The notes beneath the pieces were generated by a model. The model saw only the letters and a list, made by a program, of their open reading frames with translations. It made no database searches and was not told where the DNA came from. A stretch of 64,000 bases of DNA from Acidobacteriota bacterium (GTDB taxonomy: Bacteria > Acidobacteriota > Thermoanaerobaculia > Gp7-AA8): positions 87,143-151,142 of the forward strand of contig JAJPHC010000014.1 in the NCBI GenBank assembly GCA_021325515.1, read 5' to 3'. This document shows, piece by piece, positions 29,774-38,591 of this stretch. Both the position numbers and the translations under genes were made by a program. Positions within the stretch are counted from its first letter, which is position 1; every line of letters begins with the position of its first letter.

Positions 29774-31191
29774 AGCGACCCGGAGCCGAGTCCGCGCGCG
29801 TCGCGATTCCTCTGATCTTCAGCGCGTCGCTGTTCCTCCTCTACTGGTTCGTCAGGGAAGAGCCGAAGGTGTTTTTCACGCACCCCGAGTTTCGCTTCGT
29901 GGTGTTCGGGAAAGACCTGCGCGGCCTGTTGTTCGTGGCGTGGATTCCTCTGATCTTCGCTGTCGTCCGTTTTCTCGACAGCGTCATCTTCGATGTCATC
30001 GTCGCGCGGCGCCGCGTGTCGGCTCCGCTGCTGCTGCGGCAGATGATCGGGATCATCACGTACATCCTGCTCTTCGGCTGGACCGTCTCCGCGATCTTCA
30101 ACACATCGCTGGCCGCTCTTCTCACCACCGGCACCGTGCTGGCAGCGGTGGTCGGTCTCGCTCTGCAGGACACGCTGGGAAATCTCTTCTCCGGCATCGC
30201 CATCCATCTCGAGGATGCCTTCGATGTCGGCGACGTGATCCATTCGGGTGAGTTCATCGGCGTCGTGGAGGGAGTCTCCTGGCGCGCCACGCGGCTGCGC
30301 TGCTTCAACAACCAGCTCGTCGTGCTGCCGAACTCGCAGATGGCGAAGGATCGCATCGAGATCTTTCCGCGCAACAATCTCAATGCGCGCGTCCTGCAGC
30401 TCGCCGTCGATTACCACGTGCCGCCGGCCACGGTGATCGAAGTCCTCGTCGATGCCGCCCGGCACGTCGACGGGATCGCGCGCGACATGCCGACGATCGC
30501 ACGCGTCGGCGGCTTCGCCGATTCGTCGGTGACATACGAGTTGAAGTACTTCACGCGCGATTACTCGATGCGGGACCGCATCGACGCCGAGATTCGCAAG
30601 GCGGTCTGGTACGCGTTTCATCGCAACCAGATTTCGTTCGCGACGCCGATCAGGGCCTACGCTCCTTACACGCCGCCGAAACCGCAGGCGCAGATCACGT
30701 CCGAGCAGGTCACGCAGCGCCTCATGGACGTGAAGATCTTCATGCCCCTTTCCGGGCAGGCGCATGAGACGCTGGCGAAAGCAGCGAAAGTTCACTCGTA
30801 CTCGAAAGGAGAGGCGATCATTCGTCACGGCTCTGCCGGCGACTCGATGTTCGTCGTGCACGAGGGAACGGTTTCGGTTCGTATCGCGGATGAGTCGCCT
30901 GCGGGCTGGCACGAGGTCGCGCAGCTCGGCGCTGGTTCAGTGTTCGGCGAGATGGCGCTGTTGACCGGAGAAGTGCGCGCCGCCGACGTCGCTGCGCTCA
31001 CGGACGTCATCGCGCTGGAGATCAGCAAGGATGCGCTCTGGCCGATCCTGCACGAGACGCCTGAGCTGGCGAGTGCCATCTCACAGAAGGTGATGGAGCG
31101 GCGCGATCATCTCGACGAAATTCGCGCGACCGGCGCCGAAGAGGAAGAGGAGTCGATCCTCTCCCGCATCAAGAGCTACTTCGGGATATGA
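29770..31191 (+). CDS. MscS-family mechanosensitive channel with cyclic nucleotide-binding domain
   Basis: A 473-residue channel. Three N-terminal hydrophobic segments lead to the pore-lining helix and MscS beta domain (TTGTVLAAVVGLALQDTLGNLFSGI, then GDVIHSGEFIGVVEGVSWRATRL and VLPNSQMAKD). After the MscS C-terminal domain, residues about 335-450 form a cNMP-binding domain (SYSKGEAIIRHGSAGDSMFVVHEG, GSVFGEMALLTGEVRAADV), with the phosphate-binding FGEMALL and Arg in VRA. Such MscS-cNMP fusions are gated by cyclic nucleotides in some cyanobacteria and Proteobacteria. It overlaps both neighbours by 4 bp. Confidence 0.92.
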   Translation: MKRPGAESARVAIPLIFSASLFLLYWFVREEPKVFFTHPEFRFVVFGKDLRGLLFVAWIPLIFAVVRFLDSVIFDVIVARRRVSAPLLLRQMIGIITYILLFGWTVSAIFNTSLAALLTTGTVLAAVVGLALQDTLGNLFSGIAIHLEDAFDVGDVIHSGEFIGVVEGVSWRATRLRCFNNQLVVLPNSQMAKDRIEIFPRNNLNARVLQLAVDYHVPPATVIEVLVDAARHVDGIARDMPTIARVGGFADSSVTYELKYFTRDYSMRDRIDAEIRKAVWYAFHRNQISFATPIRAYAPYTPPKPQAQITSEQVTQRLMDVKIFMPLSGQAHETLAKAAKVHSYSKGEAIIRHGSAGDSMFVVHEGTVSVRIADESPAGWHEVAQLGAGSVFGEMALLTGEVRAADVAALTDVIALEISKDALWPILHETPELASAISQKVMERRDHLDEIRATGAEEEEESILSRIKSYFGI

Positions 31192-32561
31192 AGCGCATTC
31201 TGATCGTCGAAGACAAGACATCGCTCGCGCAGGTATTGTGCGAGGCGGTGGAGGCCGATGGCTTCGAAGCCGACGTCGCGGCGAACGGCACGGAAGGCAT
31301 CCGAAAGCTCGCCGACGGCCAGCGGTATGTCGCCGTGCTGACCGATCTTCGAATGCCGGGCGCTGATGGCATCGCCGTCCTTCGCCAGTCGCGCGAGTCG
31401 GATCCTGATTGCCCGGTGATCGTCATGACCGCCTTCGGGACGATCGAGAACGCCGTGGAAGCGATGAAGCTCGGCGCGTTCGACTTCGTGCAGAAGCCGG
31501 TCGACGTCGATCACCTCCTCGTGCTGCTGCGCCGCTGCCAGGAGCACCGCGAGCTTCGCTTCGAGAATCTGCTGCTGAAGGAAGAATTCCGGAAGCGCCA
31601 CGGCCTGCCGGCGATCATCGGCGACTCGCCGAAGATCGTCGAAGTCTCACAGGCGATTCAGCGCGTTGCTGCGACGGATTCGACGGTGCTGCTCGAAGGG
31701 GAGTCAGGTACGGGGAAGGAGCTCTTCGCGCGCGCGATCCATCAGTTGTCGCCGCGCCATGCGCGTCCTTTCGTCGCGATCAACTGCGCGGCGATCCCCG
31801 ACACGCTCATCGAAAACGAGTTGTTCGGGCACGAGAAGGGTGCCTTCACGGGAGCGACGGCGCGGCAGAGCGGCAAGTTCGAGATCGCCGACGGCGGCAC
31901 GATCTTCCTCGACGAGATCGGCGAGCTCGCGCTCAACGTGCAGTCGAAAGTTCTGCGCATCCTCCAGGAGCAGCGATTCGAGCGGATCGGTGGCTCGGTC
32001 ACGCTGGAGACAGATGTGCGGATCGTCTGTGCGACCAACCGCAACCTCTCCCAGGAGGTGAAGCGCGGACGGTTTCGTGAAGATCTCTTTTTCCGGCTCA
32101 ACGTCTTTCCCATCACGCTTCCTCCGTTGCGCTCGCGCAAGGAGGACCTCGATGCTCTGGCTAACTTTTTCCTGCAGCGGCTGATGCGCGATCTCAAGAA
32201 GCCGGGATTGCAGCTCAGCGGCGATGCCCGTGCCGCGCTGCGCGAATACGACTGGCCGGGAAACATCCGCGAGCTGGAGAACGCGCTGGAGCGGGCCGCG
32301 ATCCTCTGCGAGGGCAACACGATCGAGCGCTCCGACCTCGGCATCGCCTCCACGGCAAGCGTCGACGACCGCCTGCGCGAGGCTCTCGATCTCAGCGGAT
32401 CTCTGGGGGAAGCGACGGAGCGCGCCTCGCGCGCCGTCGAACGGCTCAAGCTGAGCGATGCGCTGAAGCGCACCTCTTCGCGCGCCGAGGCGGCAGAGCT
32501 CCTCGGCATTGCGCCGCGTACGCTGATCGCGAAATTGAAGGAGCATGGACTCGGCGAATGA
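31188..32561 (+). CDS. NtrC-family sigma-54-dependent response regulator
   Basis: A 457-residue activator: receiver domain with acidic VEDK and phospho-acceptor Asp53 (LTDLRMPGADG), AAA+ domain with Walker A GESGTGKE, the sigma-54 contact loop GAFTGA, Walker B GGTIFLDEIGEL, and a C-terminal Fis-type helix-turn-helix (AAELLGIAPRTLIAKLKEHGL). It should activate RpoN-dependent promoters when phosphorylated. No histidine kinase is encoded in this operon; coupling is to a channel gene upstream and a small protein downstream, both by ATGA. Confidence 0.94.
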   Translation: MKRILIVEDKTSLAQVLCEAVEADGFEADVAANGTEGIRKLADGQRYVAVLTDLRMPGADGIAVLRQSRESDPDCPVIVMTAFGTIENAVEAMKLGAFDFVQKPVDVDHLLVLLRRCQEHRELRFENLLLKEEFRKRHGLPAIIGDSPKIVEVSQAIQRVAATDSTVLLEGESGTGKELFARAIHQLSPRHARPFVAINCAAIPDTLIENELFGHEKGAFTGATARQSGKFEIADGGTIFLDEIGELALNVQSKVLRILQEQRFERIGGSVTLETDVRIVCATNRNLSQEVKRGRFREDLFFRLNVFPITLPPLRSRKEDLDALANFFLQRLMRDLKKPGLQLSGDARAALREYDWPGNIRELENALERAAILCEGNTIERSDLGIASTASVDDRLREALDLSGSLGEATERASRAVERLKLSDALKRTSSRAEAAELLGIAPRTLIAKLKEHGLGE

Positions 32562-32779
32562 TTCCGACCGCGCAGGACGTCGTGGCGTTTCTCAACGAAG
32601 AGCTGGCGAAAAGGAATCTTCCTTATCGCGTCGATTCGATCGCGGTGCTGCCTTATGTGAATCCGATGTGGCTCGCGAACTGGGAAGCGCCCCAACTGGC
32701 TGCTGCACCCGAGCGCGATGCGATCGACGATGTCATCCGCGAGGCGCGCTGGCACTACCCGCAGGTTCTGCTCGAGTAA
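32558..32779 (+). CDS. Small protein of unknown function
   Basis: A 73-residue acidic protein starting inside the stop of the response regulator (ATGA). It is soluble in appearance, with DVVAFLNEELAKRNLP at the N-terminus and DAIDDVIREARWHYPQVLLE at the C-terminus. I do not recognise the family. The overlap argues that it is translated with the regulator. Its last 47 bp overlap the convergent gene. Confidence 0.65.
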   Translation: MIPTAQDVVAFLNEELAKRNLPYRVDSIAVLPYVNPMWLANWEAPQLAAAPERDAIDDVIREARWHYPQVLLE

Positions 32780-34499
32780 TCGAGTAGACGGCGTCGCCAT
32801 CCGGGAAGCGGACGAGCTCTCGCAGGCGCCCGCTGTCGATCCACTTCCGCGCCTTCTCCGCCGCCTCGGGATGAATCACGACGACCGTGGCGCCGTTCTT
32901 CGCAATCACATCCAGCATTGCGTCGTCGTATCGATGGATGCGCAGCAGCTCATGTACCGGCGGATCGAATCCCGACACGCCGTTCATCGTCGGAATGCGA
33001 TGCCGAGTCGATGCGAGCAGATACGATGCCTCGCGCTCGTCCCAGCCGACGGGCAGCTCGATCATGCACGAGGGACGCGCCGAGGCCAGCCACGCATACA
33101 CGGGCGGGAGCTCGCGTGGTACATGCTGCCAGGTGAAGCGCGGGAGCACTTCGATGATGCTGAGCGCCAGCACGGCGAATCGGAGCCGCGGCAGACGTGA
33201 TGCGCTGACCGCCATCCAGATTCCGAGGCCGCAGTAGGCGATGATGGCCCAGCGGGCGGGCGAGCGAGTCGCGCGCATCGGCTCGAAGACGCGGAACAGG
33301 AACGAGTGCAGAAACGAGTGCTCGCCGAACGAGCCGGCGAATCCGATCGCGATCCAGAGTGACGCGACCCACAGCTCGGCGCGCACAACGTACTTGCGGA
33401 AAGGGATCGCAGCGATCGCCAGGAGCACCGCCGGCATGAATGCAACGTCCGACTTGTGCCAGCGAAGCAGAACGCAGCCAGCCAGCAGGAGCAGCAGTGC
33501 GGCGATGGCCAGCGGTTTTCGGATGCGGATCGAAGGATCGATGCGCGGCCGCGAGCTCAACACTCCATAGAGAAGAAGAGCGAGCGCGAGAAAGCCGGGG
33601 AAGATCCGCCGCTCTGGCCGGCCGCTCATCGAGCCGTACAAGAGACTGGAGGGCGAGGCGCCGATCCAGTCCTGCCAGGATGCCGATCCCTGCGTCGACT
33701 CCATCGAGTTGCGGCGCATCCGGTACGTCTTCGAGACGACCTGATAGGGAATGAGGAACGGAAGCAGGAGAAGAAACGAAGCGACGAGAGCGACGGCCAG
33801 CCTTCGCACCTGAAATGGCCTGACGAGATGGAGGAACACGATCGTCGCCACGACCGCGACGCCGGTGAACAGCAGCCAGTAGACATTCGTCAGTCCGTTC
33901 ATGACGAATGCGATCGTGAACAGCGCCGCATGTTTCGCGGAGCCGCTGCGCCAGAAGAGCAGAAGTGCAGCGAGCGTCAGCGGGATCCAGCCGCTCGCGA
34001 TGATCTGGACATGCGAGAGGTGATCGAACTTGAAGGACACGAACGCGTAGAAGACTCCCGCTGCGAAGGACGCGATCGTGTCGCCGCTGATCAGACGCGC
34101 CAGCAGAAACATCCCGAAACCCGACAGCGCAAACGAGATGAGGAGGGCGATGTTGTACGTCGCGACTGCGCTGAAGCCCGCGAGATGGAACGGCAGAACC
34201 AGCAGCGCGACGCCGGTCATGTGCTCGCTGAATGCGAGCGGAAACTCCGCGGGGCGGAAGATGGGAGCGTCAAAGAGATGCAGCGGGTCGTGGGAGAGCG
34301 CGTGACAGTTCCAGTCGATGATCCACGCATTCAGCAACGGATCGCCGTGATCGGCGACGGCCGTATCGAGCTCACGCACGAGCGGCCACGTGAGCGCGAT
34401 GGCGAGTGCGACATACGACAACAGGCAACAGACGACGAGCAGCAGGCCTGGGACTCTCCTGCTGCCTGTTGACGATTGCGTGTTGACAGCGTCAGTCAT
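32733..34499 (-). CDS. Multi-pass membrane protein, GT-C-like
   Basis: A 588-residue protein with about 10-12 transmembrane helices and a soluble C-terminal segment of about 100 residues. A conserved-looking first periplasmic loop (DHGDPLLNAWIIDWNCHAL with paired acidic residues and downstream FRPAEFPLAFSEH) and overall topology resemble GT-C glycosyltransferases and related DUF families that act on lipid-linked sugars. Specific function is unknown. It overlaps the phosphodiesterase gene upstream by 4 bp. Confidence 0.8.
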   Translation of the reverse strand: MTDAVNTQSSTGSRRVPGLLLVVCCLLSYVALAIALTWPLVRELDTAVADHGDPLLNAWIIDWNCHALSHDPLHLFDAPIFRPAEFPLAFSEHMTGVALLVLPFHLAGFSAVATYNIALLISFALSGFGMFLLARLISGDTIASFAAGVFYAFVSFKFDHLSHVQIIASGWIPLTLAALLLFWRSGSAKHAALFTIAFVMNGLTNVYWLLFTGVAVVATIVFLHLVRPFQVRRLAVALVASFLLLLPFLIPYQVVSKTYRMRRNSMESTQGSASWQDWIGASPSSLLYGSMSGRPERRIFPGFLALALLLYGVLSSRPRIDPSIRIRKPLAIAALLLLLAGCVLLRWHKSDVAFMPAVLLAIAAIPFRKYVVRAELWVASLWIAIGFAGSFGEHSFLHSFLFRVFEPMRATRSPARWAIIAYCGLGIWMAVSASRLPRLRFAVLALSIIEVLPRFTWQHVPRELPPVYAWLASARPSCMIELPVGWDEREASYLLASTRHRIPTMNGVSGFDPPVHELLRIHRYDDAMLDVIAKNGATVVVIHPEAAEKARKWIDSGRLRELVRFPDGDAVYSITRAEPAGSASAPRG

Positions 34500-36151
34500 C
34501 GCAAACCGAGGAGACGCAACACGTAGCCGGCCACGGCTCTCTGCGGCAAGGACTCCGGTGTCTCTCGCGCCACGCCGCGTCCCCAGGCGATGAGGACCGT
34601 CTCATACTCGCGATGGGTTGGCAGGCCGCCATGCTGGCCGGGGTTCTCGGCCGGACTCGTGAAAGGGTCGCCTTCACGCAGCGTGATTGCGAATGACGGA
34701 TAGGCGAACGCCGTGATGTCATCGCGCGTCGCGTCGTAGGTGACCTGCTCGAACACGCGAGCGCCCGCAGGCGTCGTGAGGTTCCGGAGGAAGTCGATGA
34801 ACGCCGCCGTGTCGTCGGGCAGAGCCGTTCGATGGAACATGCAGACGTTGCCCGTCGGATTCGGAATCCACCGAGTGTCGAAGGCCGCGTTCCGCAGGAT
34901 GCGGTTGATGTGCACGTCGGTCTCGACGTGCGCCGATCCATGATCGCCGACGACGACCAGCGCGTCGTGCGCGGGATCGATCGCATTCGAGATCGCCGCG
35001 ATCGAGCGATCGGCATCGGCAATCGCCAGCGCCACCGCCGCTTCATCCACGCCGCGGTAATGATGCTCGGTCGTGTCGACGATCGGTTCGTAGGCCAGCA
35101 GGAGATCGAACGGCATCCGCTGGATCGAGAGCGTCGCCACCTTCGCCAGATAGCTGGAGAGGCGGTCCATCTGTTCGAGGAACGTCTGGCGATCGACAGG
35201 GTGCTCTTCTCCGGAACCGGGCCAGAATCCGACTTCATCGTCGATCATCCGCACGTAGCTCGCCGGTACGCCGACGTTGCGGTTGACGGAGCCGAGAAAC
35301 AGCGTCGCTTCGTTGAGTGCCGGATCGAAGCTCACCAGCTTCGACCACGAACCATACAGTCCGTCCGGAAAGCGCGTCTCCACTGAGAACCAGCGGTGCG
35401 CGTCCAGCGGCGTCTCCGTTCCGGCGTGTTCGACATAGAACGCGTCGTAGTCGCGGACGTGATCGTTCGTCGTGTCGTACGCCACGAGATCGAAGTGCTC
35501 GTGACCCACGTTCGGGATGTCCTGATCGATTCGCGTGCGCATCGGCGGACTGAATGACTGGTGTCGTGGCTGCAGCGAGCCCCATCCGGGAGGAAGCCAC
35601 TCCGGATGAAAATCGTTCTTCGTCAGGTGCAGAGTGCGCGCGGCGACGGCGGGCCTCGTCCACAGCAGCCCCCAGTCCGGTGTGCGCCGCGGCGAAGAGC
35701 CGTCCATGGTCGGGAAAGGAATCGAGCCGACGCGCTTGCCCGCTCCGCGCGCGATGTCGATCAACGTCGGTACGCCGATCTCCGTTTCCAATCCGCGCGT
35801 GGCCTGAGTTGGCGGAGTCCCCGGCTTGTGAAAGACGTTGGAGAGAATGCCCGTCTCGTCGCGCTCTGCGCCGGTGAGGATCGTCGCGTGCGTCGTCGAC
35901 GTCACGCTCGGTGATGCCGGTACGACGCGCGAGAACGTTCCTTCATTCGCGAGGTGCATCATCGCCGCCGGCTTCTGCGCCTCGACATCGTTTGCGCCGA
36001 GGCCGTCGAAGGAGAGGAGGACGACGCGGGCGGCGGCTCCGGTCGTATGCGGTTCTGGAGAAGGTGCCGTCTGCGTGGCCGGAGTGGTTGACCCCGGCGC
36101 GGTGGCGCATGCGCAGAGCAGCGCCACGAAGAGGAGTCGAAAGCGGGTCAT
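34496..36151 (-). CDS. Alkaline phosphatase-superfamily phosphodiesterase lipoprotein
   Basis: A 551-residue exported protein. The signal ends VALLCACATAP, a possible lipobox. The metal-site pattern of the nucleotide pyrophosphatase/phosphodiesterase branch is present: LLSFDGLG, a threonine nucleophile in SPSVTSTTHATILTG, YEPIVDTTEHHYRG, GDHGSAHVETD, and PGQHGGLPTHRE. It likely hydrolyses phosphodiesters or phosphonates in the periplasm. Translationally coupled to the membrane protein downstream and to the amidohydrolase upstream (ATGA overlaps). Confidence 0.9.
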   Translation of the reverse strand: MTRFRLLFVALLCACATAPGSTTPATQTAPSPEPHTTGAAARVVLLSFDGLGANDVEAQKPAAMMHLANEGTFSRVVPASPSVTSTTHATILTGAERDETGILSNVFHKPGTPPTQATRGLETEIGVPTLIDIARGAGKRVGSIPFPTMDGSSPRRTPDWGLLWTRPAVAARTLHLTKNDFHPEWLPPGWGSLQPRHQSFSPPMRTRIDQDIPNVGHEHFDLVAYDTTNDHVRDYDAFYVEHAGTETPLDAHRWFSVETRFPDGLYGSWSKLVSFDPALNEATLFLGSVNRNVGVPASYVRMIDDEVGFWPGSGEEHPVDRQTFLEQMDRLSSYLAKVATLSIQRMPFDLLLAYEPIVDTTEHHYRGVDEAAVALAIADADRSIAAISNAIDPAHDALVVVGDHGSAHVETDVHINRILRNAAFDTRWIPNPTGNVCMFHRTALPDDTAAFIDFLRNLTTPAGARVFEQVTYDATRDDITAFAYPSFAITLREGDPFTSPAENPGQHGGLPTHREYETVLIAWGRGVARETPESLPQRAVAGYVLRLLGLR

Positions 36152-37530
36152 TTGGCGAGAGACTTCACAACTCGCGAGCGATACTCCTTCGCCTTTGCGA
36201 CTGCTTCCGGAACATCGACCGTCAGCACGTGCCGGTTCCTCATCAGCACTTTGCCGTCGCAGATGGTGGTCGTGACCGCGCTGCCGGATGCCGCGTAAAC
36301 GATCGCTGACTCGACGGCGTACACCGGCTGCGACTTCGGCTGCGAAAGATCGATCACGATGACGTCGGCCTGCTTTCCGACTTCGAGAGTGCCCACTTTG
36401 TCGGCGAGGCCGAGAACACGCGCTCCGCCGATCGTCGCCATCTCGAGTACATCACGCGCGCTGAGAACCTTCGGGTCCATCTTCGCGACTTTCTGCAGGC
36501 GGGCCGCGGACGCCGCCTCTTCCAGCATGTCGAGATTGTTGTTCGATCCTGCCGGGCCATCCGTACCGAGACCGACGTTCACGCCTGCCTTGCGCATGTC
36601 GACGACGGGCGCGATGCCCGACGCGAGCATCATGTTGCTCTCCGGGCAGTGCGCGACGCCGGTGCCCCGCTGCGCGAAGGTCTTCAGTTCATCCGCCGTC
36701 AACCAGACTCCATGGGCGGCAATGACATCCTTGCCGAGGAATCCCAGCGAGTCGAGGTACTGGCCGGGAGTCATTCCATCCGCCTTCTTCGCGATGTCGG
36801 CGAGCTCGTTCTTCGTCTCGCTGACGTGAATCAGAATCGGGATGCCCAACTCCGTTGCGAGTCTGCGGACTTCCTGCAGATGTTCTTTGGAGACCGTGTA
36901 CGGCGCGTGCGGCGCAACCGCGGGAGTGATGAGGCGATCGCCCTTCCACTCCTTCGCATACTTGCGTACGTAGGCCATCGCCTCGGGCCACGTCTTGTTG
37001 TCGGGAACGGGGAAGTCGATCACCGTTTCGCCGAGCACGCCGCGCAGGCCGGCCTTCTTCGTTTCGCGCGCGAGATCGGACTCGAAGTAGTACATGTCGG
37101 CGAACGTCGTCGTTCCCGACTCGATCATCTCCGCGGCGGCGAGCCGCGTTCCCCACTTGACGAAGTCCGCGGTCACGTTCTTCGCCTCGGCCGGGAAGAT
37201 GTAGTTCTGCAGCCAGTCCATCAGATCGCGGTCGTCGGCGATGCCGCGGAAGAGCGTCATCGGCACGTGTGTGTGCGCGTTGACGAAGCCGGGCATGATC
37301 GCGCCCGTCGTGTTGATCGTCGTCTTCGCTTCGTACTTCGAGGCGAGGTCGGCGGCCTTGCCGACGGCGACGATTTTTCCTCCGTCGATGACGACGGCAC
37401 CCTGCTCGATATTCGGGCCGGCCATCGTCAGGACGGTGCCGCCCTTCACGATGATGTCGGCCTTCTTCGGCGCCGCGAGGGCGGCGGTGCAGGCCAGGGA
37501 GAGGAGAAGCGCGATCAGACCGCGTCGCAC
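36148..37530 (-). CDS. Exported amidohydrolase, SAH/MTA deaminase-like
   Basis: A 460-residue TIM-barrel metal hydrolase. It retains the metal and substrate residues of the cytosine-deaminase-like amidohydrolases: GFVNAHTHVPMTLFRG, PHAPYTVSKEHL, ILIHVSETKNE, HGVWL, and GTDGPAGSNNNLDM. Closest wording is S-adenosylhomocysteine/methylthioadenosine deaminase. Unusually for that cytosolic family, the GTG start opens a clear signal peptide (GLIALLLSLACTAALAA), implying periplasmic activity. It overlaps the phosphodiesterase gene by 4 bp and follows cytidine deaminase by 3 bp. Confidence 0.88.
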   Translation of the reverse strand: MRRGLIALLLSLACTAALAAPKKADIIVKGGTVLTMAGPNIEQGAVVIDGGKIVAVGKAADLASKYEAKTTINTTGAIMPGFVNAHTHVPMTLFRGIADDRDLMDWLQNYIFPAEAKNVTADFVKWGTRLAAAEMIESGTTTFADMYYFESDLARETKKAGLRGVLGETVIDFPVPDNKTWPEAMAYVRKYAKEWKGDRLITPAVAPHAPYTVSKEHLQEVRRLATELGIPILIHVSETKNELADIAKKADGMTPGQYLDSLGFLGKDVIAAHGVWLTADELKTFAQRGTGVAHCPESNMMLASGIAPVVDMRKAGVNVGLGTDGPAGSNNNLDMLEEAASAARLQKVAKMDPKVLSARDVLEMATIGGARVLGLADKVGTLEVGKQADVIVIDLSQPKSQPVYAVESAIVYAASGSAVTTTICDGKVLMRNRHVLTVDVPEAVAKAKEYRSRVVKSLAK

Positions 37531-37533
37531 GGA

Positions 37534-37926
37534 TCAGTCCTCCAGTGAGAAGTAGAACGGATGAGGGAAGAGGGTTGAGAGCTTGTAGTCAACACGTTGA
37601 CCTTTGAGGCCGGCCAGCGTGACGTCGATGTCGCCGCAGTACTCCCACATGAGCTGGCGGCAGGGGCCGCAGGGCGTGCCCGGCTCGTCGCTTTGCGTGA
37701 CGACGACGATCGCGTCGAATTGGCGCTCTCCGGCCGCAAGTGCGGAGAGAAGCGCCACGCGCTCCGCGCACACCGTGAGGCCGTAGGTGCAGTTCTCCAC
37801 ATTGCAGCCGTGAAACACGCGGCCTGCTTTGGTGCGGAGTGCGGCGCCGACTTTGAATTTGGAGAAGGGTGCGACAGCGTTTTCGCGAGCCTTGATCGCT
37901 TCCTGAATCAGGAGGTTGTCTGTCAT
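37534..37926 (-). CDS. cdd: Cytidine deaminase
   Basis: A 130-residue homotetrameric-type cytidine deaminase. Zinc ligands Cys53 (with Glu55 in TVCAERVAL), Cys86 and Cys89 (TPCGPCRQ) are in place; FKVGAAL and CNVENCTYG match the substrate pocket. It deaminates cytidine and deoxycytidine in pyrimidine salvage. First gene of the four-gene minus-strand run 37926 to 32733. Confidence 0.95.
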   Translation of the reverse strand: MTDNLLIQEAIKARENAVAPFSKFKVGAALRTKAGRVFHGCNVENCTYGLTVCAERVALLSALAAGERQFDAIVVVTQSDEPGTPCGPCRQLMWEYCGDIDVTLAGLKGQRVDYKLSTLFPHPFYFSLED

Positions 37927-37955
37927 GGGACTGGTTACGTTAGCACGAGAACCGC

Positions 37956-38010
37956 GTAGGACAAGCTCTCAGCTTGTCCCCCCAAAGGACAGCCTGAGAG
38001 GTTGTCCTAC
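37956..38010. repeat. Dispersed GTAGGACA palindrome at the hisIE 3' end
   Basis: GTAGGACAAGCTCTCAGCTTGTCC at the left and GGACAGCCTGAGAGGTTGTCCTAC at the right form an inverted repeat around CCCAAA-type loop sequence; the left arm is itself a hairpin. The right end, read on the minus strand, gives GTG-TAG at the end of hisIE, so the element provides that stop codon. Compare 8653-8700 and 11297-11381. Confidence 0.75.
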
Positions 38011-38591
38011 ACCCGGCTGCGCAGCTCTGCCCCCACATCCTTCCAGTCGATCCCTTCGTCCACCAGCAGGACGGAAAGGTGGTACATGAGATCCGCGATC
38101 TCGGAGACGAGCCGCTCCCGTCCCTGTCCCTTCGCCGCGATGACGACCTCCGTCGCTTCCTCGCCGATCTTCTTCAGGATCTTGTCGCGCCCTTCATTGA
38201 AGAGGTACGCGGTGTACGAACCCTCCGGCCGTTTCTCGTGACGGGAACGGAGGACGCGCATCAGGCCTTCGAGATCGAACGCCGGCGCTGGAACATCGTT
38301 GAAGCAGGAGGTGCTCCCGGTGTGACACGCGGGGCCGGCCGGCTCGACGCTGACCACGAGCGCGTCGCCGTCGCAATCGGCCGCGATGTGTACGACCCGC
38401 TGGGTGTTGCCCGACGTCGCGCCCTTGTGCCACAGCTCGTTCCGCGAGCGGGACCAGAACCACGTCTCGCCGGTTTCCTCCGTCTTTCGCAGCGATTCTG
38501 CGTTCATGTACGCGAGCGTGAGCACCTGACCAGACGTTGCATCACGCACGATCGCGGGAATGAGGCCATCGGTGAATTTCAGGTCGTTCAT
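38007..38591 (-). CDS. hisIE: Bifunctional phosphoribosyl-AMP cyclohydrolase/phosphoribosyl-ATP pyrophosphatase
   Basis: A 194-residue HisI-HisE fusion catalysing steps 2 and 3 of histidine biosynthesis. HisI (about 1-110) has [19 protein letters not shown], the metal-site ADCDGDA and the zinc cysteines in CHTGSTSCF. HisE (about 115-194) has the helical MazG-like motif [15 protein letters not shown] and [13 protein letters not shown]. The ATG at 38591 overlaps the hisAF stop; longer upstream frames are not supported. Its TAG stop is formed by a dispersed repeat. Confidence 0.95.
   Translation of the reverse strand: MNDLKFTDGLIPAIVRDATSGQVLTLAYMNAESLRKTEETGETWFWSRSRNELWHKGATSGNTQRVVHIAADCDGDALVVSVEPAGPACHTGSTSCFNDVPAPAFDLEGLMRVLRSRHEKRPEGSYTAYLFNEGRDKILKKIGEEATEVVIAAKGQGRERLVSEIADLMYHLSVLLVDEGIDWKDVGAELRSRV

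Noticed and set aside
29638..30912. 424-residue reverse frame opposite the MscS channel gene
   Set aside because: Antisense shadow rich in Arg, His and Asp, no domain.
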